Source: Todiramphus chloris collaris (lineage: Eukaryota > Chordata > Aves > Coraciiformes > Alcedinidae). Taken from it: a DNA stretch of 64,000 nucleotides. The DNA lies in the NCBI GenBank assembly GCA_025345505.1, contig JANVCC010000152.1, positions 2,427,318 to 2,491,317 of the forward strand, in the 5' to 3' direction. Position numbers and translations under genes: made by a program. Positions 27,797 through 39,700 of this stretch are shown here, piece by piece. Numbering within the stretch: the stretch's first letter is position 1; each line of letters opens with the position of its first letter. Under the pieces are notes generated by a model that was not told the origin of the DNA, did no database searches, and saw only the letters and a list, made by a program, of their open reading frames with translations.

Positions 27797-30700
27797 AAAA
27801 GCACTGCACCTTACATGATTAACAGGAGAGGCTCTTCTGATGTAAAGCTTATCACTCATTTGGTGTAACAGACAACCAAAGGAAAACTTCCTGAACTGTT
27901 AAACGGGTTTTCTAGAGGTTGGCTGGAGAATTTGCCTAAGAAAAGATAAAGTGCAGGTCTTTCATTCCTACAGAATGTGAGCTCTGCATTGCTTTTGAAC
28001 TTCATTGTTGGGGTTTTTAAAATTTTTATTTTCAAGCATATTCTCCTTATATTTTGAGTACTGCATTTGCTGCAAGTAATTTTTGGTGCTTTTTGTAGAT
28101 GAGGTTCGTTTCTGGGAAGGTGCTGAGTGTAGCAAATCCAGAGGACTTGAAACAAATGAATCCCACATGAGGGCCTTTTCCTCTCTTTTCCAGTGGAATG
28201 ATTGAGAATAGCGGGATTGGATACACATTACAGAAAAACCTGGTGACTGTGGAGAATGAGACTTCTTCAGTCTTAGATGCAAAGACGGATCATAGTGAAC
28301 TCTGGAGGAAATCCCCAAATAAAATACAGCTAAAACTTGGCAAGAGTCTTCCTTCAGTGACAGGCAACAAAGAGCATACATGCTCCATGTTCAAACAATA
28401 AAGCCAGGGTATATTGAGATCCCCACACAAGTCTCATTTAGCCTACTATGCCATGATGGATAAGTGGAGAAGAAGATAAAAACAGGAGATGATCTAATTA
28501 AGAGAACAGTCCCCTAAAACACATTTTCTCAGGGCAGAGAAGATTCTTACTTGTCTTGTCTGAAAGTAAACTAACAAGAACAAGGACAGTGATGATAAAT
28601 TGGGTCAATTGCTACAATTCTCACATTGCTCAGAGTAAAGAATCAGAGGAAAACTCAGAAATGGAATTCACCCTGAAACAAAATGATGAGTCTGAAGTGC
28701 TGCTAGGAGTTCCAGGAAAAGAAGTAAAGGCAAAATTTCCGACTTTTCTGTTTTCAAGAAAGATGAAATAAACTTAGCAACTGCCTCAAGAAATACAAGT
28801 TCAACTACAGACTTTTGTTAACATAATAAATATTAGTAATATGACATGCAAATATTTATTCTTTTGTATACTACATCATGATAAGAAGAAAATAACACAG
28901 ACTGAATTTTCACATAAAACTATTATAAGGAGAGTCAAAGTATTGGGTTTGCTGCTAAGAAGCTGAAGTTAAGTGCATAAAAAGCAGAAAAGAAACCAGA
29001 AAGGTATTTTAGAGAGTTCTCAGAGAATATAATTCAAAGGAGGCTAGGGAGCTCCATGTTTTTGACATTAATGAAGATTTTCAGCACTGTGAATTAAATG
29101 GTCAATTAATTAAAATTAATAGATATTAAAATTAATGCCATTTAAGCACCCTTTATAAAAAGTTCTGCTGTGCTTTTGAAGGTTGGCTGCTCTTATAAAG
29201 GCATAGGCTAGGGGAAGAAGGAAAGATAGAGGGAGACCTGTTCAGAGAATCAGAGAGAGATGTTGTGCAACATGCTACTTAAGCAAAAACTAGCACCATG
29301 CAGCTTAGCTCCAGTGTCAAAGTAGTCATCACACCATTCCCACCACTAACAAAGGAAGAGACAGAGAAGACTCAATTTACCTGGGAGAAATAAAGATCCC
29401 TGACTTATTTTTGAGTTTCCATTGAAAATTAGTTTCTCATAAAGGACTGAGTAAATTTAACACAACTGAAACAACCTGTTTCCATGTCTTTCACATTGTG
29501 AGATCTGCATGAACTGAGAATGGCGTTGAATGCAGTCTGAAATCAGAAACCAGGTATGACATCTCAACCATTTCCAATTAAATAAACAAACAAACAGAAA
29601 GTATTCTGTTCCTCTTCTGGAAGGAAGATGATCTCCCTGCTTGCAAGGCACCTTCCTCTCTTTGAGCTTATAAACTCAAGAACTTAAACAGTTATTTAAG
29701 GTGTATATAATTTAGGTACAAATTAGATGCTGAAGTTAGGCAGACAGAACACTACAAAGCCATACTTCATCCTTCCTCTCTCCGTTTCTTTGTATCTGGG
29801 AGAAAGTGCACATTCTGCATTAAAAAAGAGGTTCTCTGGAATTCCAATGCCCATTTAGTTTGAAAAGGTCATAAACATAAAGGTCAAGCTGCAAACTATA
29901 TTAAACCATGCCTCTACATAAGCCTTCAGGGCTTTTCTTGACATTACTGTGAACAGTGCATGGAGGTCCAAAGTCACAAAATACCAGATAAAGCAGGCTC
30001 AGGTCTAGGTTTTACGGCAGCACAGAAACCATCTCTTGCATTAGCAGTTTCATGAAGTTTTCCATACGTGACAACTAACTTCTACTAATAACCCCTATCT
30101 TTCGCTGGGCTTATTGGCACTAGATCTCAATGTTGGCCCAAAAAGAAAGTATCAAAGTCTTTCTTTTTTTTTTTTTTTTCTTCCCAAAAATTATTGAGGA
30201 TATTGAGGAACAAGGAGAAAAAGGGGGTTTTGCTACTAACACTGATTAAAGACAGTAAAGATAAGCTAAATACACAGTGCTCTGTCTCTAAACCTCTCAA
30301 GGTGGGTTTTGTCTTTGCACTTTGTATACAGAGCATATGGAACAACAAGGTCTTCTGCATGCCCAGGATTTTTGGTGATTTCTATAGCAGATATGTGCTG
30401 TTGCTAGTTCTACTATTTATAACAGCAGTAATATTTAATGACAACATTCATACGGCAACAATACCAAACTACATGGTCAGGGTCACCAACTTCTCATTAA
30501 GTCTGCAGAAGTTCTCTCTCCATGACCCTCTACAGTGTTGCAGCATCTTGCAGCATGAGCTGCAGCCTATAGGGAAACGATCACAGTTGTTTAGCTAGCA
30601 GAGATCTTCTAAACCATTTGAACTATTTTATCCATAAAGGCCACATTAAATAACAACTTAAAGGCTTAAACTTCATAATGCTCTCCCTGTCTTCTCTGTT

Positions 30701-33700
30701 TGGTAGGCAAAAATGACGTACTATTATAAGAAGTTGCTTGATTGCAAGTGACTCTAATAATGTAGAAGAATGCAGTGGAAGAGCGGGGGCTTCTCTCAGT
30801 AATTAACACAGGCAGCATTTTAATGAAAATTGGTGAATTAGCCAAAGATAGGACCAAAAGACTGCAAAGGCAGAGAAGTCCAGCAAAAGGTTCAAATGGG
30901 AAAAAACCCGTCAATAACATCAAAAAATATGGATTTATCCTGGAAGGAAATTTAGGGGCAGTGAGGATGAGGAAGGGAATGCAAATGGTAGCTAATAAAT
31001 TGCAGGTAGTGTACTGAAACAATCAAGGGAATGTGAGGAAAACTGTAGGAAACATATGCTGTCCATCCCCAGGGCCTAGCAGGAACCCTAGAAGATGATA
31101 ATAGCTTTGGGTTTAATTTTAATGTGGCCGGCACATCAGAAACTGTGCTACAAAGAGGAAATGTTGCTGCTTCTGTCTTTAATCTGCACAAACTGGCAAT
31201 GAAAGGTACATGAAAATGACTCTGACAGACCCTTTCTCTTGTGGTCCTTGTCCTTCCTGTTGACTAAACCCATCTTCAAACAGCTATGCTGAAATGAGAG
31301 CCAAGCTCAATCACGGTACACAAAGACTGCTGATGCACCCTTTCTACTAAGTCTGTGGCGAAGGCTTTTTGTTTCTGTAATCTTTCACAAAGTGTTTGCT
31401 TTATAACACTTCATTTAAATAACACCACTTTGGGCGGAGACAGTGTTTTACATCCAAAGGTATACAAACATCATGCAGAAGTATCTGTAAATATTAAGTA
31501 TCGCAATAACTTTGCAGGGTTGTTGTGCTGCTGGAAGTCTCATTGTGGAGATGTTACGTTAAATTGCATAACTGAATCTACAGAACAAGTGGGGAGACAC
31601 GGCTTGGGAACACTGACTCCTGTTTCTCCATTGCAATCAAGTGAGATCTTCTACTCCCTGTCTTTTTGGCAGATACACCCTTAGTGGCATTTCCCTGTGA
31701 TGTTAAAACCATTACTTCTATGGCTTCTCCTCTTCTTTGCTAAGGATATTTTCCCTCCCTATTTTTATAAGCAATTTTATGTAAGGCAATTTTGTGGTTG
31801 AAATCTCACATCAAAACACATTTCCTTTTTTCAGCTTGCATTCAAGACAAACTTTTGGTGGCTCCATTTGTAACCCATATGTTGATGCATCCCATTCTGT
31901 TTCACAGTTAAGTGGATGGCACTGGACTGTGAAAAGTTTGAATTAATTATTTGTGATAAACTGTGGAAAATCCGTGAATAAAATGATAATAATTGGACAC
32001 AAATACGGTAAAAGCTGTCATAGAAAGAAACGCAGCACATCCATGTGTCGCATCGCATCCTGTCACAGGCACTTATGAAAGATGTAATATAAATTGTCTA
32101 AAAAAACTTGCAAAAATAAAAGGCAGCCTGGATAGTTGTATTTTAGCAAATGTGTTTGCACTAAGGGTACCTTCTGTTGAACAGTTCTGCCCACAAGCTG
32201 TCTGTAGAATATAGAACATCTCTCGAGCATGCTTGCCACCTTGAAGCAGGGCAGTCGGAAGCAGAAAAAAAAGAACAGAATGCAGAAAAAAAGGTGAAGA
32301 AAGAGAGAAATGAGGGACAGCAAGTCTAAGTACCATAAATACATTTAGAAATGAGATTAGCAAAGTATGACAATAGAATTTAAATGACAGACAACATTAA
32401 GATTGCAGTAAATAACATAGTATGAAAAAAAACAATTCAGCCATACAGCGCTCTTTTTTCAGCTTAGCTAAGGAATCATAACAAAAGCAGGAATATTATT
32501 ACTACTGTTACCGCTATATTAAAATAGCATTTTAATTTCAACATTACAAAGGCAGGTTTAATTTGGGGGGTGGGAGTGGGGGGGGTGGGGTGTCATGGTT
32601 AGTTTTCTTGCTCTCAAAACCACATGTCCATATGCTTCGCTTCTGAAGCGTCCTCCTCACGCCACTGGCTCCCAACTTACCGACAATATCAAACCAGAGA
32701 GGAATGTTAGATGGCTGCACAGAGACCACCCCGACGATTTCGGTCACTTTATCGCTTTCCATGATGGTGAAGTTGTAAAAGGGTTCATCGAAAGTCAGGG
32801 GCACGGGCGAGGGCGCAGGCTTTTTTATCCACTCAATATGGAGGCGTGCAGTTGAGTATTTTTGGGGACGGCCATTGTCCACTGCTTTTATCTGGCAGGT
32901 ACAAAGAAAAGAGGACTCAGACTGAGCATCCCAGCTTGGCAGTCCAGTCCTAATTCTATCACATGGTGATGATTCCTTGGAAATGGCCTTTGTAATTCTC
33001 TATGTGAAATCCCATGAAAAAAAGTGGAAGATAATTCTTATTTCTCAGTTCTCATTTTTTTCCATCACGCTTTGACTTTTCACTGAAAAGACTGATTTTA
33101 AACTGAAATGTTTTGGTTTAGAATTGCTGGTGTGAGGCCTCCTGGAGATGCAATTCAAGCACTCCCCACAGATCCTCCTGTCTAGAACCAGCTTCCCTCT
33201 CTGATTTCATCTTCCACCCAGTCGTCTCCTGCAGCAAAGCTGGGAGCTTTTTAATGACCCTGTGCGATGTCATGAACTTGTGAGACGTGCTCACCCAGAC
33301 CATGTCTGATTTCTTTTAAATGGCATCTGTATTGCAGATAAGACTGGTATTCCTTATATTGCCTTCTTCAGGATCTTTAACTGAAATAAATAAGTTTCAG
33401 ATCATTTCCCTCATTCTCCAAAACAAATATAATTTAAAATTTTGCCATATTTATTTTCCTTGCTTTCTTCTCTCTGTAGTGTTCATTAAGAGTTTCCCAG
33501 CTTGGTGCTAATTCCTTTTATTATAATGTTCCCTGGAGGGATTGATAGGCTCGATATTTGCCTGACATGCTATATGGCTTTAGCAGAGCAAAGACAAGAT
33601 GAGCAGCAACAAACATTGGGCTTAAGGAAAAGGAGAACACAGGTTACAAAATGAGTGCTTTGGTGAATAACATCAATGTTGATCAGAGTGTTTTTCTTTT

Positions 33701-36700
33701 AAAACTAAAGGAAATATTTCTAGCTATATAGGACCACTGGTGTAAATCTGCTGTTACTATGCCTGTTAAAAATGGGAAATATTTTCCTGAAATATCATAC
33801 CATATTTCTTTCTCTGGAAACGTGTTAAGTGGGTTTGGTGCTAACACTCATCACCCTGCTCCGTTCAAGGAGGGCACCTTAGTGAAAAGATGCTGAATGT
33901 GTGATGAGCATTTTCAAGGTAGAAAACCTTCAGCTATTGCATCATAATAAGGGCCAGATCCCAGCTGTGACTTCCAGCTCTGCACAGAGAAAGACACTCA
34001 CTCAATGTGTTTGGATTACTGATTACTGGGGATTTCTCAACACCTTGATATTTATTTATTTTCCTGTCACAGTTTCCAACCCTATGAAAGTAACCCACTG
34101 CTGTAAGTGACATCAGTTTCTTTACTACAGACCAGACTGTGGACCTTTGACATTTTTTGTCAACTCCTTAGCTATAACTCGTTGGCTTATTGCTGTAGAT
34201 GAAGACTGCACATTCAAGTCTGATATTGCTTGGTATCAACACCACCATCTTGTATTCTTTCTTTCTATGACCTAGTCCATATGGTTTTGAGTTCTGGCAG
34301 AAGTATTTTGACTGAGACTTATTTTAACTGAAATTTCTGCTGTACTTAGACTCTTTAATGTGGTGAGAAGGGTACTACAACATAGAATACACAGTAGTCC
34401 CCCTCCCTAAAGCCACTTAACTTGGACATTATAAAGACCTTTCCACGAGGGCAAGCAATCATTTGTAGCTGTATCTGCCCAGTTCAACATACAACAACAT
34501 GTTGAACAGACAACAACTTTGTGAGCAGATAAGCTCTAGGTCTTCATTTCTGTGTATTTAAGGCAACAACTTTCACCAACAATTTGCAAGTTGACTGAAC
34601 AGTCTGAGAATATTTCACTACGTACAAAAGTACAAATGCTCTCTCAAGACTCAATTTTTTGACAGTAGTTGTACATGAATACCAGATTTATGAATAGAGT
34701 CAGATCTTACATATAGGTCATATATTAAACACAATCATCCATCACTCTTTATACAAGAGGGCCTATTTCTTAAAAAAAACCAAAATAAAACAAAAAAAAA
34801 ATTAAATCATGGGTTTGTATGTCAATGAAAGAGCACTTACTGTTAAGATGTCATAGCTCCCTGCTGTGAACTGCTTTCTGGAAGAAACCATCCCTGTCTT
34901 GGGATCAATAAAAAATTTCCCATCATCATTTCCATCCACAATGCTGTATGAGATTTCTGCATTAGGGCCTTCGTCTTTGTCAAAAGCAAAAGCCCTGTAG
35001 ATGGGCTCCCCTCTTTTCTTACGGTCCCGCTCTGGCAGCTTGATCTGATAGACTTTCTCCGGAAACTGAGGTTTGTTATCATTCTCATCAAGAACCTGGA
35101 CCACCACCCAAACGGATGACTGCTTGGGAGATGTGCCACCATCTGAGACGGTTACCTGAAAAACAATACCAGTAGAGGTTATGCTGAGTAGATACAGTCA
35201 GACTTCATAAATTGGATAAAACCATAAACCGGAAGGAAACTCCCTAACCTGCAGTTTGCAAAATCTTCTATGTAAACTAGACGTACATTCAAACATGCCC
35301 ACAACAGCAAATACAGGAATCCTCAAGATTTTTCACTTTTGAGATAAACCTGTAATGGGGAACCTGTGGACTAGGAATCTATTTCTCAAAACACAATATT
35401 CTTTTATGTCAAATTCTGAGAGTTTATCTCAGAAGAGAGAACTGGAACTAACCCATTAAGCAGGATCCCTGTTTTTTTATAAGTGCATTTTAGTTTCTCC
35501 AGTCATGCAATGAATTTGAAAGATGCATTTCTTCTTAAATCCTGAAAGAATCTCTGTCACTTTTTTTTCCATTAATTATTTAGAATTTCTTAAACAACAA
35601 AAGGATTTCTGTCAGCTCTTTTCATTCATTACCTGAGATGTGACAGCTCATTAATTCCAAAACTGCTTTATATGATTGCAAGGGGCACAGAGAGGCAGGT
35701 AGCAAAAAATTACGGCTGCACTGTGTAAAGCTGCCAGACACACATAAGAAATAAAATCTTTGAGACAAAAGTTAATTAGTAATTTAGTTTTAACTTAAAC
35801 AGAATTTCTAATAATATTCAGTCTGAAACATTGTGAAAATGAAATGATCCAAGATCAACATGAACTCAAGAGATTTAGTAATATGCCTTCAAAATGCAAT
35901 CAATATGTTTCAAACTTCTCCCTTAGTATTTCAATTGCATTTTTTAGGGAGAAAGGAATAAGGCAGAAAGTTATTTCTGTTTGCATGAAAGAAGTTCAAA
36001 TTTCACTTTCAGCTACATATGCTAACATGCCAATTCCCACAGTAGCAATTTTTGATGGTAGTGAACCAAGATATTGCATACTCTTCCCTGCTCATATCAA
36101 TCACTGCACATTGACTGCTTTGCTGATTAACTCCTTGATGCTTTATTTTTCCTTAAACATTTCTGTGTTCCCTTGCAAATCATACAGTCCTGATGTCCAG
36201 TCCTTAGGCAAAGCAAAATTTTCTGTGAATATTGTCCTTTGCCATTGTTCCTTTCTCATGACAAAGAGTCTAAAGTTAGGGTAACTCTGATTTAATACCG
36301 AGATCAGCATGAAAACCACATTTTCTATGAGAAAGGTAAAAGGACCTTTTCCATTTCCTGTATTTAACTATACTTTTAAAAACTGATGCAGTGGAAGGAA
36401 GCAGACTGACAGCCTTAGGTACTGAAACTCCTTAATTAAAGAAAATTAAATGGTATGGCAATATACTGTAGTAATGTAAAATCCTCCAAATCAGCCCATA
36501 ACTCATTTGAAGAGCAGAGCCTGTCCTCCCAACACCACTTATTAGCCTCAGGCCTGTCTCTCCTAAAACTGTCACCAGGGTTGGCAATTAGCACGTGTTG
36601 GGGTCATCGCCTCATGACGGGGATGACCTTCTGCTGAGAGCCAGACGGGGACCATCCCCATCCTGCAAAGCCACCAAGACGCCATCTGCCAGTCAGCGGC

Positions 36701-39700
36701 AAGGGGGTGCGAGAAGAGGACCCACAGCTCATTACCAGTGTACTCAGCCATCCAGCTCCCACTCGATACACTTTCCAAAATAGCATTTACAATGCCAAAA
36801 GGCTGCACACATGGCTGTGAATCTGCCTTTCCACCTGATGAGAGCAACACCGCTGGGGACCTCAGCTTCTCCACTTCACCACGCCAGGAGAACTTCATTG
36901 CTTCTGTAGCAAACAAAAAGCCAATTCTACCTGTTCTCCTATTACAGCCTTTCAGCAATAAATAATTTTTGCCTTTATCAACGCTGATTCCCTCGATTTC
37001 TGTTCTGTTTTGGTGCAACTTGCCAAGCTCCCAGTAAGAGCACAGGTTAACAAAGAAAAACCTTTTTCAGTATTTCTGCTGACTCTACAGATAAAATAAT
37101 CAATGATGCCAGCTAGTACAGCCTGTAGTGCACAAAACCAATCACAGACATGCTTATCTAAATGCTAGTCAAAAATACCAACAAAATGCTTTTTTGGGGG
37201 GGTAATGTCCTTAATGCATAGAAAACAACAGCAAGATTGAGGAAACTCTTGTTTCCTGAATAGAACACTACCCAATTTTTTTTTTTTTAAAAAGACATTT
37301 TCTTCAACCTGCTAGCAAGAGTTGGGCAGAGGGAAACCTAATGAAGTTCAACAAGGCCAAATGTAGAGTCCCACACCTGGGGAGGAATAACTCCATGTAC
37401 CAGTAGAGGTTGACATGCTGGAAAGCAGCTCCGCAGAGGAGGACCTGGGAGTCCTGATGGACAACAAGTTAACCATGAGCCAGCAGTGTGTCCCTCAAGC
37501 TAAGAAGGCCAATGGTATCCCAGGGTACATTAAGAAGAGTGTGACCACCAGGCCGACATTGATTCTTCACCCCTTCTATTCCACTCTAGTGAGGACACAT
37601 CTGGAGTATTGTGTTCAGTTTTGGGCTATGCAGTTCAAGACAGACAAGGAACTACTGGAGATAGTCAAGCAGAGGGATACAAAGATGATTAGGGGACTGA
37701 AGCATCTTTCTTCCAAGGGAAGGCTGAGAACCCTGGGTCAGAGAATCACAGAATCTTAAGGGTTGGAAGGGACCTTGAAAGATCATCTAGCCCAAACCCC
37801 CTGCCAGAGCAGGACCACCTAGAGCAGGTCACATAGGAACATTTCCAGGTGGGTTTTAAATATCTCCAGAGAAGGAGACTCCAAAACCCCTCTGGGCAGC
37901 CTGTTCCAGATCTCCATGACCCTCACAGTGAAAAAGTTTTTCCTTATGTCTCCATGGAACCTCTTATGTTCCTGCTTACACCTGTTGCCCTTTGCCCTGT
38001 CATTGGACATAACAGAGAGAGCGTCTATCTAGCCTAAAGAAGATAAAACTGAGAGGGGATCTTATCAATATCTAAAGGGTGGGAGTCAATAGGATGGGGC
38101 CAGTCTCTTTTCAGTGGTGCCCAGTGATAAGACAAGGGGTAACAGGCACAAACTGGAACACAGGAAGTTCTACCTGAACATCAGTAAAAACTTCTTTACT
38201 GTGAAGGTGACAGAGCATTGGAACAGTCTGCCCAGAGAGGTTGTGGAGTCTCCTTCTCTGGAGACTTTCAAAACCTGCCTGGACATGTTCCTACGCAACC
38301 TGTTCTAAGTGAACCTGCTTTAGCAGAGATGGACTAGATGATCTCCAGAGGTCCCTTCCAATCCCTACCATTCTGTGATTCTGTAATCATCTACAAAAGA
38401 AGGTAGGAGGGGAGACAAAAAGTTTACAACTACTAACAATAAAATCTCTGAAAACCGCAGTGCTATAAACAGTCAGGCAACTATGATAAAAAAACCTACT
38501 TAAGTCAAGAGACTGCTCAAGAAGTGAAGCTGTCCTCCTGTCTTACCCAGACAGAGTCTCACAGTTTGCTAGGTTACAGCTGAAATCATGACTACCATGG
38601 TGTTGTGTCAGTAAATACATGCATGCATTTGTTTGCTTTTGTAAGCCCAAACTTGTGGGAAATCCCTTCAGTAACAGAAAATTTGCACCGAAAATATTTG
38701 CTGACAGCTAATTTAAAAAAGTAATGGCTATAACATGGAACATCAGCTAATTAACAGAAATTAACACAGAAGGCCTGAAGTTAGTCAGTTCTACTCTGTC
38801 TAAAACTTTATGTCCCTGGAGAGGAAAATGTTATATACCAGCTAAGCCTTTTTCCCTGGGTGACACTCAAAACTACAGGCTCCAGGTCCTCTTGAAAAGC
38901 TCTGAGTGCCAGACACAGGAGCTGAAGTGTGAGTTAAGGCTCTCTCCTTGCAGGCATGGAAATTAATTAATTAAGCTACCCTCACACCAGTGATGTGATC
39001 ATTTCTCTAATTGTAAATCTGTGCCTCAGCTGACCCTTCTTTTCTGCTCCATCAGCCTGACCCTGGCCTGGGTTTTCAGATTCCAGCTATAAACAGGGTA
39101 AAAGAGCTGCCAAAATTTCCTCTACCCCTACAAAAAAAAAAAAAACAAACCCAAAAAAACCCTCCATGACAACACAGTAAAACAAAATAACAAATTGCTG
39201 CCAGTTCAGAATTAATCCCAGACAAAAAAGGGGAAGACCGCAGAGGTCGTTCACCTCAGTGCTCTACAAATACCATTTCCATCAGGACACTATCACACCA
39301 GCACTTAGGGGTCCCTCTAACCAGTGCAATTTTGATTCAAACATTACCACAGATCTCAGTAAAACTCTTTAAACAACTGGAAATTACAGTGAAAAGTAAC
39401 CAAGGAAGGGAGTGAGGTTGGGACATTTGCAGGACAAAGGTACAAAAGCTCATTCACAGCTGGTATCTGTGGAAATGTGAAAGGCAGATGTGCACGGCAC
39501 AGCAGAGCTTGCCAGTAGAAATGTAATTCAGGACCAGTGAGGATCTTTTGTTTAGAAACCTGCAGATGGCACGGTAGGGAAAAAAAACCCAAAACCCAGA
39601 GAAGAAAGGTGATACATAAGAATGACAGGCTGTCTCAGTATACGCTTGTCAGATAGGCCATCAAAAACCCAACAAGAGATGAATCTCAGAGTAATGAAGA

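Larger units (their letters stand above)
22991..32680 (-). other. FAT3: Intron between exons C and D
   Basis: About 9.7 kb. It contains AT and TCTG/TCTA simple repeats near 24.64-24.85 kb, a CR1 3' tail at 25.2 kb, and the A-homopolymer with a 100-N gap at 27.6-27.8 kb. A G-rich run lies just downstream of exon C's donor. Otherwise I see unique AT-rich sequence without coding signatures. Confidence 0.7.

Noticed and set aside
27380-27859. Lysine- or phenylalanine-rich open frames around the N gap
   Set aside because: They are translations of an A-homopolymer and unknown bases, not genes.
36572-37018. 148-codon minus-strand frame as a gene or exon
   Set aside because: No recognisable domain, no fitting splice phases with the FAT3 exons, and similar-length frames are open on the other strand; composition explains it.
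37849-38308. Small open frames such as 38114-38308 and 37849-38037
   Set aside because: They lie in non-coding CR1 3' sequence.
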